Below the pieces are notes generated by a model, which was not told the DNA's origin, ran no database searches, and worked only from the letters and a program-made list of their open reading frames with translations. A DNA stretch of 64,000 nucleotides, taken from assembly GCF_032854445.1 (NCBI RefSeq), contig NC_088295.1:93613805-93677804 (forward strand). Reading direction: 5' to 3'. Below are positions 1 to 10,273 of this stretch, piece by piece (position 1 is the stretch's first letter; the number at the start of each line of letters is the position of its first letter). This DNA is from Liolophura sinensis. Lineage: Eukaryota > Mollusca > Polyplacophora > Chitonida > Chitonidae. Position numbers and translations under genes: made by a program.

Positions 1-3000
1 TTAGTCCTCTACACCATAATCTGCTCCTGTAATACCCCTGGTGGTTAATGGTTAGTCCTCTACACTATAATCTGCTCCTGTAATACCCCTGGTGGTTAAT
101 GGTTAGTCCTCTACACTATACTCTGCTTCTGTAATACCGCTTGTGGTTATTGGTTAGCCCTCTACACTTTGATCTGCTCCTGTAATACCCCTGGTGGTTA
201 ATGGTTGGTCCTCTACACTATAATCTGCTCCTCCAATACACCTGCTGATCAATTTTTAGTCCTCTACACTACAATCTGCTCTTGTAATACCCCTGGTGAT
301 TAATGTTTTGTCCTATACACTAAAATCTGCTCCTGCAATACACCTGGTGATCAATTTTTATTCCTCTACACTATATTCTGATCTTGTAATACCACTGGTG
401 GTTAATGGTTAGTCAGCTACACTATAATCTGCTCCTGTAATATCCCTGGTGGATAATGGTTTGTCCTCTACACTATAATCTGCTCTTGTAATACCCCTGG
501 TGGTTAACGGTTAGTCCTCTACACTATTATCTGCTCCTGTAATAACGCTGGTGGTTAATAGCTAGTTCTCTACACTATAATCTGCTCCTGTAATCACCCT
601 GGTGGTTATTGGTTAGTCCTCTACACTATAATCTCCTCTCGTAATACCCGTGGTGGTTAATGGTTAGTCCTCTACAGTATAATCTGCTCCTGTAATACTT
701 CTGGTGGGTAAAGGTTTGTCCTCTACATTTTAATCTGCTTTTGTAATACCCCTGGTGGTTAATGGTTAGTCCTCTACACAATAATCTGCTCCTGTAGTAG
801 CCCTGCTGGTTAATGGTTAATCCTCTACACAATAATCTGCTCCTGTAATACCCCTGGTGGTTAATGGTTGGTCCTCTACACTATAATCTGCTCTTGTATT
901 ACCATTGGTGGTTAATGGTTAATCCTCTAGAATATAATCTGATACTGCAATACCCCTGGTGGTTAATGGTTAGTCCTCTACACTATAATCTGCCCCTGTA
1001 ATACACTTGGTGGTAAATGGTTAGTCCTCTACACTATAATCTGCTCTTGTAATACCCCTGGTGGTTAATGGTTAGTCCTGTACACCATAATCTGCTCCTG
1101 TAATATCGCTGGTGGTTAATGGTTAGTCCTCTACAATATAATCTGCTTCTGTAATACCCGTGGTGGTTAATGGTTAGTCCTCTACACTATAACCTGCTCC
1201 TGTAATACACTTGGTGGTAAATGGTTAGTCCTCTACACTATAATCTGCTCTTGTAATACCCCTGGTGGTTAATGGTTAGTTCTCTACACTATGATCTGCT
1301 CCTGTAATATCCCTGATGGTTAATGGTTACTGCTGTACAATATAATTTGCTCCTGTAATACCCCTGGTGGGTAATGATTAGTCCTCTACACTATATTCTG
1401 CTCCTGTAATACCCCTGGTGGTTAATGGTGGCTATTATCTGCCCCTGTAATACCCCTGGTGGGTATAGGTTGGTCCTTTACACTATAATCTGCTTCTGTA
1501 ATACCCCTGGTGGTTAATGGTTAGTCCTCTACACCATAATCTGCTCCTGTAATACCCCTGGTGGTTAATGGTTAGTCCTCTACACTATAATCTGCTTCTG
1601 TAATACCCCTGGTGGTTAATAGTTAGTCACCTATACTATAATCTGCTCCTGTAATACCCCTGGTGGTTAATGGTTAGTCACCTACACAATAATCTGCTCC
1701 TGTAATACCTCTGGTTGTTAATATTTTGTCCTCTATACTATAATCTGCTCCTGTAATACCCCTGGTGGTTCTTGTTTAGTCCTCTACACTATAATCTGCT
1801 CTTGTAATACCCTTGGTGGTTAATGTTTAGTCCTCTACACTATAAACCGCTCTTGTAATATCCCTGGTGGTTAATGGTTTGTCCTCTACACTATAATCTG
1901 CTCCTTTAATATCCCTGGTGGTTAATGTTTAGTCCTCTACATTATAATCTGCTCTTGTAATACCCCTGGTGGTTAATGTTTAGTCCTCTACACTATAATC
2001 TCCTCTTGTAATAGCCCTGGTGGTTAATGGTTAGTCCTCTACACTATAATCTGCTCCTGTAATACCCCTGGTGGTTATTGGTTAGTCCTCTACACTATAA
2101 TCTGCTCTTGTAATACCCCTGGTGGTTAATGGTTAGGCCTCTACACTATAATCTGCTCCTGTAATACCCCTGGTGGTTAATGGTTGGTCCTCTACACTAT
2201 AATCTGCTCTTGTAACACCCCTGGTGATTAATGGTTAGGCCTTTACACTATAATCTGATACTGCAATACCCCTGGTGGTTAATGGTTAGTCCTGTACACT
2301 ATAATCTGCTCCTGTAATACCCCTGGTGGTTAATGGTTAGACCTCTACACTATAATCTGCTTCTGTAATACCCCTGGTGGTTAATAGTTAGTCCCCTATA
2401 CTATAATCTGCTCCTGTAATACCCGTGGTGGTTTATGGTTAGTCACCTACACAATAATCTGCTCCTGTAATACCTCTGGTTGTTAATATTTTGTCCTCTA
2501 CACTATAATCTGCTCCTGTAATACCCCTGATGGTTAATGTTTAGTCCTCTACACTATAATTTCCTCTTGTAATACCCCTGGTGGTTAATGTTTATTACAC
2601 TATAATCTGCTCCTGTAATACCCTTGGTGGTTAATGTTTAGTCCTCTACACTATAATCTGCTCTTGTAATATCCCTGGTGGTTAATGGTTAGTCCTCTAC
2701 ACTATAATCTGCTCCTTTATTATCCCTGGTGGTTAATGTTTCGTCCTCTACACAATAATTTCCTCTTGTAATACCTCTGGTGGTTAATGGTTAGTCCTCT
2801 ACACTATAATCTGCTCTTGTAATACCCCTGTTGGTTAATGTTTAGTCCTCTACACTATAATCTCCTCTTGTAATACCCCTGGTGGTTAGTGTTTAGTCCT
2901 CTACACTATAATCTGCTCCTGTAATACCCCTGGTGGTTATTGGTTAGTCCTCTACACTATAATCTGGTCCTGTAATACCACTGGTGGTTAATGGTTAGTC

Positions 3001-4756
3001 CTCTACACTATAACCTTCTCCTGTAATACCCCTGGTGGTTAATGGTTAGTCGTCTACACTATAATCTGCTCTTGTAACACCCCTGGTGATTTATGGTTAG
3101 GCCTTTACACTATAATCTGATACTGCAATACCTCTGGTGGTTAATGGTTTGTCCTCTACACTATAATCTGCTCTTGTAATACCCCTGGTGGCTAATGTTT
3201 TGTCCTCTACACTATAATCTGCTCCTGTAATACCCCTGGGTGTTAATGTTTAGTCCTCTACACTATAATCTCCTCTTGTAATACCCCTGGTGGTTAATGG
3301 TTAGTCTTCTACACTATAATCTGCTCCTGTAATACCCCTGGTGGTTAATGGTTAGTCCTCTACACTATAATCTGCTCTTGTAGTACCCCTGGTGATCAAT
3401 GGTTTGTCCTCTACATTATAATCTTTTCCTGTAATACCTCTGGTGGTTAATTGTTAGTCCTGTACACTATAATCTGCCCCTGTAATACCCCTGGTGGTTA
3501 ATGGTTAATCCTCTACACTATAATCTGCTCCTGTATTAGCTCTGTTGGTAATGGTTGGTCCTTTACACTATAATCTGCTCCTGTAATACCCCTGGTGGTT
3601 AATGATTAATCTTCTACACTATAATCTGCTCCGGTAATACCCCTGTTTGTTAATGGTTAGTCCTCTACACTATAATCTGCTCCTGTAATAGCTCTGTTGG
3701 TAATGGTTGGTCCTCTACACTATAATCTGCTCCTGTAATAGCTCTGTTGGTAATGGTTAGTCCTCTACACTATAATCTGCTCCGGTAATACCCCTGTTGG
3801 TTAATGGTTAGTCCTCTACACTATAATCTGCTCCTGTAATAGCTCTGTTGGTAATGGTTGGTCCTTTACACTATAATCTGCTCCTGTAATACCCCTGGTG
3901 GTTAATGGTTAATCCTCTACACTATAATCTGCTCCTGTAATAGCTCTGTTGGTAATGGTTAGTCCTCTACACTATAATCTGCTCCTGTAATACCCCTGGT
4001 GATTAATGGTTAGTCCTCTACACTATAATCTGCTCCTGTAATACCCCTGGTGGTTAATGTTTAGTCCTCTACACTATAATCTGCTCCTGTGATACCCCTG
4101 GTGGTTGATGGTTAGTCCTCTATACTATAATCTGCTCCTGTAATACCCCTGATGGTTAATGTTTAGTCCTCTACACTACAATCTGCTCCTGTAATAATCC
4201 TGGTGGTTAATGTTTAGTCCTCTACACTATAATCTACTCTTGTAATACCCCTGGTGGTTAATGTTTAGTCCTCTACACTATAATCTGCTCCTGTGATACC
4301 CCTGGTGGTTGATGGTTAGTCCTCTATACTATAATCTGCTCCTGTAAAACCCCTGGTGGTTAATGTTTAGTCCTCTACACTATAATCTGCTCCTGTAATA
4401 ATCCTGGTGGTTAATGTTTAGTCCTCTACACTATAATCTACTCTTTTGATACCCCTGGTGGTTGATGGTTAGTCCTCTACACTATAATCTGCTCCTGTAA
4501 TACGCCTGGTGGTTAATGGTGGGTCCTCTACACCATAATCTGCTCTTGTAATACCCTTGGTGGTTAATGGTTAATCCTCTATACTATAATCTGCTCCTGT
4601 AATACCCCTGTTGGTTAATGTTTAGTCCTCTACACTATAATCTGCTCCTGTAATACCCCTGGTGGTTAATGTTTTGTCCTCTGCACTATAATCTGCTCTT
4701 GTGATACCCCTGTTGGTTGATGGTTATTCCTCTACACTATAATCTGCTCCTGTCAT
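1..4756. repeat. 51-bp minisatellite, about 93 copies
   Basis: Head-to-tail array from the window edge to about 4756. The unit includes tagtcctctacactataatc and tgctcctgtaatacccc. Successive copies start at 1, 52 and 103, giving a 51-bp period. Divergence is modest (substitutions plus small indels), and one variant without the central GTGG recurs in clusters near 3530-3960. The array starts before the window, so its full length is unknown. It lies 5' of the first visible Ig exon, so it is probably intronic. Short ORFs in it are chance readings of a 17-codon period. Confidence 0.95.
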
Positions 4757-5086
4757 ATCATTTTATCCGATATGATCTTATTCAAATAGACATGGGCATG
4801 TACTTTTTCTAACTGACCAGCTTACCCGCTGCCGGCTATTTTTGGTGTCGGCTGGGTTTGAAAGCTATATATCTCCCATATAGAATCTACTTCCGGTTAT
4901 CTCATATGGAATAAGGTTGTGTTTTAACTTCAAATTCTGCCTTTGTCTCAGATTAATCCCAAGGGAGTATAGCATGGGCTTGAGTCCAGTACAAACTTGA
5001 CGAACAACACATTACTTACAAACTCACGCTGGCGTCACTGCATTTGATATTAAGCCATATAAAGCTTGCCCTTGTTTCTGCTACAG

Positions 5087-5262
5087 ATAAACCGTCCCAC
5101 CCGGAGGGTTACCCCATCTTTGAGGATGTCCAGGTAGATCGGACAGGTAGGAACCGAGATGACGTGGTCGTCACGTGCAAAGTGAATGGATCCCCGGCTC
5201 CGACAGTAAACCTGTGGCGGGAAGTGACGGGCCCGGATGGCACCAAATACCAGAATGTCCGG
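5087..5262 (+). CDS. Exon D1a: first half of Ig domain 1
   Basis: Acceptor is tgctacag before 5087 (phase 1) and donor is CGG|GTGAGT at 5263 (phase 0). The peptide contains YPIFEDVQVDRTG, then VVVTCKVNGSPAP and VNLWREV: the B-strand cysteine, the G-x-P-x-P turn and the C-strand tryptophan of an I-set Ig domain. It closely resembles exon D2a (7802-7980), so the two domains are recent duplicates. The codon for the residue before DKP.. is completed by an exon upstream of the visible gene. An antisense ORF over the same stretch is a shadow. Confidence 0.9.
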
Positions 5263-5960
5263 GTGAGTACCAGAGAGTCTGGGTCTCTGAATATGTGGTA
5301 AAGCGTCCAGGTGAGTACACGAGTGTATATTTTGGTGCCAGAGCGTCCAGGTGAGTGCCTGATTTGGAGCGTTCGGGTGAGTACACGAGTGCCTGATTAG
5401 TTGCCAGAGTGTCCGGATGGATGCTAGTGCTTGGATGGGTACTAGGGTGACGAAAGACACATTGTAAGTGCTAATGTGTCTGATGGGTACTGCAGTATTT
5501 GGACCAGTACCTAAGCATCCGGGTCAGTACTAGAAGACCAGGATGGGTGCCGGAGCATCCGGGGGATTACTATAATATCTGGATGACTACCAGGTTGCGC
5601 GAGTGAGTAGCAGAATGCCTGGAAGCGTACCAAAGTACGCTGGTGAGTGCTAGAGTGTGTGGATGGGTACCGGAGTGTTTGGGTGAGCACCACAATGCCT
5701 GGAAGGGTACCAAAAGTACGCTGGTGAGTGCTAGAGTGTGTGAATTGGTACCGGAGTATCTAGGTGAGCACCACAATGCCTGGGTACCAAGGTATGTTGG
5801 TGAGTGCTAGTGTGTGGATGGGTACCGGAGTGTCTGGGTGAGCTCCACAATGTCCGGAGGGTACTAGGATGCCCGAATGAGTGCTGCAACATGTTTATTA
5901 GTGTCAGAACGTCCGGGTGAGAGCCAAAGTGCCCTGGTCTGTGCTAGGGTGACCAAGTAA
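5255..5960. repeat. Degenerate repeat seeded at the D1a splice donor
   Basis: The exon-intron junction of D1a (AATGTCCGG|GTGAGTACCAGAG) recurs after the exon as agcgtccaggtgagtac, gcgttcgggtgagtacacg, gtgtctgggtgagc and similar, at irregular 30-45 bp spacing, decaying towards 5960. Several copies keep a GTGAGT donor hexamer. The intron then continues to 6285 with no further feature seen. Confidence 0.75.
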
Positions 5961-6285
5961 GGACTAATGTGTCTGATGGATACCGGAGTGTTCGAATCAT
6001 TGCATACCGTTGGTCGCACTTTGTTCTAGATAACGCGCATTTATGGCAAGGTAAGATCTAAACCACACTACAGAAGTGAACCATCATGTTGAAGACTAGA
6101 GATTCTGGATGACAGAGACTTCTGGGTTGAGTGTAGAATATATCATCATAAGATTTGGAAATCGTATTTGTGTGAATGTAAAGATTCGTTTATTCCTCAT
6201 GTATGTTGTCTTAAACTCTCTGAAGTTTATGTTTTAATAGTTGGTTGAGTGTGTATGACGCTGACCTACATGTAAACGCTTTCAG

Positions 6286-6446
6286 ACTGGAGGCCGATAC
6301 ACCGTAGAGCAGAACCAATACGCGGACTACTCGGTGGCGAGAGCAGTGATCCGGTCCCGCCTCATCAAGTGACGCCGGTACATACCTGTGCTCCGCCCAG
6401 AACTCCCACGGATCTATCCGCCAGGAGTTTTCTCTAACCATCGGGG
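6286..6446 (+). CDS. Exon D1b: second half of Ig domain 1, one-base frameshift
   Basis: Acceptor gctttcag precedes 6286 (phase 0) and donor GGGG|GTACGT follows at 6447 (phase 1). It reads TGGRYTVEQNQYADYSVARA in the entry frame. From the CCC at 6356-6358 the Ig frame moves by one base and gives SSDAGTYLCSAQNSHGSI, then RQEFSLTIG. The exon is 161 nt, whereas intact sister exons (8492-8651, 13269-13428, 19008-19167) are 160 nt. The extra C therefore looks like a one-base insertion, and the unshifted frame stops at TGA just after. Assembly error or a genuine lesion are both possible. Confidence 0.8.
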
Positions 6447-6714
6447 GTACGTTAACCACTTCAAGGCATACAGAGAAGGGGGAACAGCTGGTGAACAGAC
6501 ATCCGTATACCAGTCATCAACAACTATAAAAGTGCATAAAGTAATGGACCTAAATTAAAAGTTAAGACGGATTCATGCAAGGAGAAACAGTCGACAGTTT
6601 TCCTGTGTCACGAAAAGTCACAAGGAATGCTATAGGCGAATGGATTAAATCAGTATCCAAATTATGTACCATGTAAGCTTCTAGGTAGTTGTTGATGAGC
6701 TGTATGTATGTATG

Positions 6715-6745
6715 ACAGGGGTTTAACGTCGTACTTAACTTGATT
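6715..6745 (-). mobile_element. SINE family B tail fragment
   Basis: The motif ggggtttaacgtcgtactta is the reverse complement of the 3' tail seen in the longer copies at 41195-41480 and 41938-42275. Only the last ~30 bp remain. Confidence 0.55.
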
Positions 6746-6925
6746 AGTTGTCAAAATATGTATATGAGTTGTGATTTGAATGTAACGGTTCATATGTGCA
6801 AGGTGATGGTCTTGTTCAATACGATGCAGATATAGCCTCTCGTCCCAGGGTGGAAAATCATGGACAGACTAAGAGGAAATATGTACATTCCAAACGCAAG
6901 ACTCGTCAGTACATTGTCTGCCAAA

Positions 6926-7085
6926 AATTTATTTATTTACTTAATTGGTCTTTTACGCCGTGTTCAAGAATATTTCGCTTATACGACAGCGGCCAGCATT
7001 ATGGTGGGCAGAAACCAGACAGTTCCCCGGGGAAACCCACGACCATACGCAGGTTACTGACAGACCTTCCCACGTACGCCTGTCC
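6926..7085 (-). mobile_element. SINE family A, 5'-truncated copy
   Basis: Reverse-complement copy of the tRNA-derived SINE best preserved at 43703-43972. The shared core includes ttttacgccgtgttcaagaa, ggccagcattatggtgggc and cacgaccatacgcagg. The tRNA head is missing, as expected for truncated LINE-mobilised SINEs. Confidence 0.85.
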
Positions 7086-7246
7086 TAATAAGAATAGATC
7101 ACAGGTGTGTTCGGGGTATCATAGCACAGAGAGATATTTCCGCTGATGCGTTGCTTTTGGAATGGATAATGTATATGTCTAATGGTAAATTGTAAAATTA
7201 TGATTAAACCAATATTGTTATTAATTTCGAACTTTGTCTTTTACAG

Positions 7247-7297
7247 GTGAATCCATCCAAGGGACAAGTCAAGATTCACAACAAAATCAAGTTGAAA
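7247..7297 (+). CDS. Linker exon L1 (51 nt)
   Basis: Acceptor gtcttttacag precedes it and donor A|GTATGT follows at 7298. It is phase 1 on both sides, and the split codons join D1b (G+GT) to D2a (A+CT). It encodes a Gln/Ser-rich, low-complexity 17-residue spacer (GESIQGTSQDSQQNQVE) with no Ig features. Similar symmetric linkers occur at 40750, 51705, 57857 and 62983. A symmetric exon can be skipped without changing the frame. Confidence 0.65.
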
Positions 7298-7801
7298 GTA
7301 TGTAATATCGAACAGAATCGCAGTCTGAAAACTTGAATGAAAAAATGTTCATTTGGTTCTAATAGCTATCTTTTTCATTTTATATGAAATTGTGTGATTT
7401 CCTTTTTAAGCGACACTATATCTACAAGCGCTGTCGATGTGATAGCCGATTAATTCATTCGGATATTCTTGAGTTCGGCGTATAACAACAATAAATTAAA
7501 TAAATTTATTCATTCCCTGCCCTTTTAACCCCAATAGGTGTGTATGTAAATCAATTTATACAGTAACATGTAATCACGTCTTATTCGTATGGCTGTTGGC
7601 GTGTGGCGAATCAGGAATTCGAATGTTTATTTATCACTGGTGTCACACGCCGTACCCGTAATTAAGAATATTTCACGTATACGACGACGACTGATAACAT
7701 TATGGTAGGAGGATATATACCCATTTTTCTGCATTTAACAGAATGGGTCAAGCCTATAGTTCATATAATCCAATGTGTAATGATCGGGTATCCTATTTTA
7801 G
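7298..7801. other. Intron 3, with a SINE fragment
   Basis: About 500 bp of AT-rich intron. The only recognisable content is a diverged family-A SINE tail at about 7625-7713, reverse orientation (shared motifs: cacgccgtacc, aagaatatttcacg). Confidence 0.6.
7625..7713 (-). mobile_element. SINE family A tail fragment
   Basis: Diverged reverse-oriented tail. It is alignable to 43703-43800 through cacgccgtacc, agaatatttcacgtatacga and acattatggt. No head and no clear target duplication are seen. Confidence 0.6.
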
Positions 7802-7980
7802 CTATTGCACCCAATCGCCCCGAGGGCTACCCTAAGTTTGAGGACGTCCAGGTGGACCGGACAGGTGTTAGCCGAGCTGACGTCGTGGTTACCTGTAGAG
7901 TGAGTGGCTTTCCCGCACCTAACGTCCACCTCTGGCGAGAAGTAAAGACGGACGGACAGACGGACTATCAGCGCATACGG
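7802..7980 (+). CDS. Exon D2a: first half of Ig domain 2
   Basis: Acceptor tcctattttag (phase 1) and donor CGG|GTAAAC at 7981 (phase 0). It contains EGYPKFEDVQVDRTG, VVVTCRVSGFPAP and VHLWREV, nearly matching D1a residue for residue and placing the conserved Cys and Trp. The charged segment after the Trp (KTDGQTDYQRIR) matches the C'-D region of D1a. Confidence 0.92.
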
Positions 7981-8491
7981 GTAAACCAGCAGTCTCCTCG
8001 CTAACTTATATGTCCGACATATAACATCTGCCAATACGTTGTAAACCATTCTCGCACAGTCTCAATTGGGGGTTTAAGTCAGACGGGTTGCCGTTTTTAC
8101 TATAAAATCCATCTGTTTTACTGCATTCCTCCTCCAGGGGACAGTGATCTGTGGCACCATCCAATTTTCCTTTCCCAGCTGCATGGGATGCTCTTCTGTA
8201 TAACAATGTACTGAAAACTATCCCATGGGAATGAACCAGAAATCCCTCGTTCACCTAGCATGAGATGGTTTTCTGTGCTTCCATCCATCTATCTTTATTC
8301 AGCTACAATACACGTTTCCTTTCTCTTTTTTGATGAGATCGTTATCTGACTTACGACCGCCGTCGGCTTTTTTCTCGTCCAAAGCGTCCTTGTCTGTGTT
8401 ACCATCTTCTGTTAACTATAGACAGGATAGCCCTATCCGTGAAGTAACTGTTGCCATGTTGTCCCTGCGGCATGTTTTTGTTGATTGGCAG

Positions 8492-8651
8492 ACTGATGGG
8501 CGCATATTTGTTGATCAACGGAAGTACGACCGCTACACGCTTCTGCGCGGTATTATTCGGGGAGCCACATCGGCAGACGCCGGCATCTACCTCTGCTCGG
8601 CAGACAATAGCCTGGGCTCACTACGGCAGCAGTTTAGACTAACTCTTGGAG
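8492..8651 (+). CDS. Exon D2b: second half of Ig domain 2
   Basis: Acceptor tgttgattggcag precedes TDGRIFVDQRK. Donor GGAG|GTACGT lies at 8652. It is exactly 160 nt, phase 0 to phase 1. The E-F region is SADAGIYLCSADNSLGSL, followed by RQQFRLTLGG. The D-x-G-x-Y-x-C motif supplies the second disulfide cysteine. An open frame continues upstream to about 8330, but the acceptor and alignment to sister exons set the start here. Confidence 0.92.
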
Positions 8652-8710
8652 GTACGTAACGCAACTGGCCAACTGATAAAGAGTGCATATAACATAGTGT
8701 TTTCTGATAT

Positions 8711-8763
8711 CACCAGGCAGGATAACAAGACAACAGCTGTCATGATAACAGGACACCACCACT
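8711..8763. repeat. Inverted copy of a downstream minisatellite segment
   Basis: This stretch (beginning tcaccaggcaggataacaag) is the reverse complement of about 8913-8965 in the following array, nearly base for base, including the tcctgacagctgttgtcttg block. The two arms lie about 150 bp apart. Confidence 0.85.
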
Positions 8764-8799
8764 GCGACGCATTTACTTCAAAAGTTAGTCAGTTCTACC

Positions 8800-9592
8800 A
8801 GTTAAGTGCCTTCATCCTGCCTGGTGGTGTCTTGTTATCCTGACACGTGTTGCCGTGTTATACTGCATGATGGTGTCCTGTTATCCTGTCTGGTGGTGTC
8901 CTGTTATCCTACCTGGTGGTGTCCTGTTATCCTGACAGCTGTTGTCTTGTTATCCTGCCTGGTGATGTCCTGTTATCTTGCCTGGTGTTTCCCTTTTATC
9001 CTGCCCGGTTATGTCTTGTTATCCTGGTTGGTGTTGTCCTGTTATACAACTCGGTGGTGTCTTGTTACCCTGAATGCTGTTGTCTTATCCTGCCTCTTGT
9101 AGTCCTGTTATCTTGTTATCCTGCCTGGTGGTGTCTTGTTATTCTGCCTGGTTATATCCTGTTATCCGGCCTGGTGGTATCCTGTTATCCCGCCCCTTGT
9201 TGTCCTCCCATTGGTAACCTGTTATTCTGCCAGATGGTGTCCTCTTATCCTGCCTAGTGGTGTCTTGCTATCCTGCTTGGTGGTGTTCTGTTATCCTGCT
9301 TAGTGGTCCTATTATCCTGCCTGGTGGTGTCCTGTTACCCTGAATAGTGTTGTCTTGTCCTGCCTCTTGTTGTCCTGTTATCCTGTTTGGTGGTGTCCTG
9401 TTATCCTGTCTGGTGGTGTCTTGCCATCCTACCTGGTGGTGTCCTGTTATGCTTCCCAGTAGTGTCTTGTTATCCTGCCTGGTGGTGTTATGTCATCCTG
9501 TCTGGTCGTGTCCTGTTATCCTGCGTAGGGGTGTCCTCTTATCCTGCCCGGTTGTGTCTGTTGTCCTACCTGGTGGTGTAAGATTTACCTGT
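8800..9592. repeat. About 23-bp minisatellite, roughly 33 copies
   Basis: Imperfect tandem repeat of cctggtggtgtcctgttatc plus ctg. Variants include cccggttatgtcttgttatc and gacagctgttgtcttgttat. It lies in the intron after D2b. The short valine/leucine/serine-rich ORFs here are repeat translations. Confidence 0.9.
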
Positions 9593-9899
9593 AATATTGA
9601 CCTATATTGAGCTGTAATGTTGACCTGTATTCATACTGACCTCTATTGTCCTGTAATACTGACCAGTTTTAACCCCTGATACTGACCTGTATTTTCCTGT
9701 AATATTGGCCTGTGTTGTCCTGTAATACTTGCCTGTGGTGTCTTGTAATACTGTCCTGTGTTGTCCTGTAATATTGTCCTTTGTTGTCCTGTAATACTGA
9801 CCTGTGTTGTCCTGTAATACTGACCTGTGTTGTCCTGTAAAACTGACCTGTGTTGCCTTGTAATACTGACCTGTGTTGTGAAATACTGGCTTGCATTGC
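9593..9899. repeat. 23-bp minisatellite running into the gap
   Basis: Unit ctgtgttgtcctgtaatact plus gac, with about 13 visible copies. It shares its 23-bp period and the gtcctgt core with the preceding array, so it is probably a diverged continuation. It is cut by the N run, so its true length is unknown. Confidence 0.88.
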
Positions 9900-10099
9900 N
9901 NNNNNNNNNNNNNNNNNNNNNNNNNNNNNNNNNNNNNNNNNNNNNNNNNNNNNNNNNNNNNNNNNNNNNNNNNNNNNNNNNNNNNNNNNNNNNNNNNNNN
10001 NNNNNNNNNNNNNNNNNNNNNNNNNNNNNNNNNNNNNNNNNNNNNNNNNNNNNNNNNNNNNNNNNNNNNNNNNNNNNNNNNNNNNNNNNNNNNNNNNNN
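9900..10099. other. Assembly gap, 200 N
   Basis: Exactly 200 unknown bases. The left flank is tandem repeat and the right flank is the acceptor of a second-half Ig exon. Since D2b ends in phase 1 and 10114 begins in phase 0, the missing first-half exon of that domain is expected inside the gap. The gap size is probably nominal. Confidence 0.95.
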
Positions 10100-10113
10100 A
10101 TCTGTTCACACAG

Positions 10114-10273
10114 GGAAGTGACCGTGTCACCTTGCAAAAGCGACAAGAAGGGGACAGGGCTTTGTAACCGTTACCATACGACGGGTGACAGCCGGAGTAC
10201 GCAGGCTCCTATCTATGTGCCCGCCATGAACGCTAGAGGAACCGTTAGCAAGAGTTCAACCTCACTGTTCAAG
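10114..10273 (+). CDS. Exon Dx-b: second half of an Ig domain, frame broken
   Basis: Acceptor gttcacacag precedes 10114 and donor AAG|GTATTG is at 10274. The length is 160 nt, the family standard. In the entry frame it gives GSDRVTLQKRQEGDRA, then stops, later AGSYLCAR and QEFNLTVQG. The intervening Ig pieces VTVTIRRVTA and NARGTV lie in neighbouring frames. At least four one-base shifts cancel out, leaving length and splice sites intact. This could be poor base calls at a contig end or a decayed exon. Its first-half partner would lie in the gap. Confidence 0.6.

Larger units (their letters stand above)
6447..7246. other. Intron 2, with two SINE remnants
   Basis: Non-coding sequence between D1b and the short linker exon. 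It contains a family-B SINE tail scrap near 6715-6745 and a family-A SINE fragment at 6926-7085. Small ORFs at 6796-7146 run through the SINE and are not genes. Confidence 0.7.

Noticed and set aside
1..4756. Possible CRISPR array or telomeric/centromeric satellite
   Set aside because: Units abut with no unique spacers, so not CRISPR. The unit is not a telomere motif. A minisatellite is the simplest call; centromeric identity cannot be judged from one edge.
6796..7146. 116-codon ORF
   Set aside because: It runs through a SINE copy in reverse orientation.
8330..8491. Upstream extension of exon D2b
   Set aside because: The frame is open, but sister exons and the acceptor at 8490-8491 place the exon start at 8492. 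The extension lacks Ig similarity.
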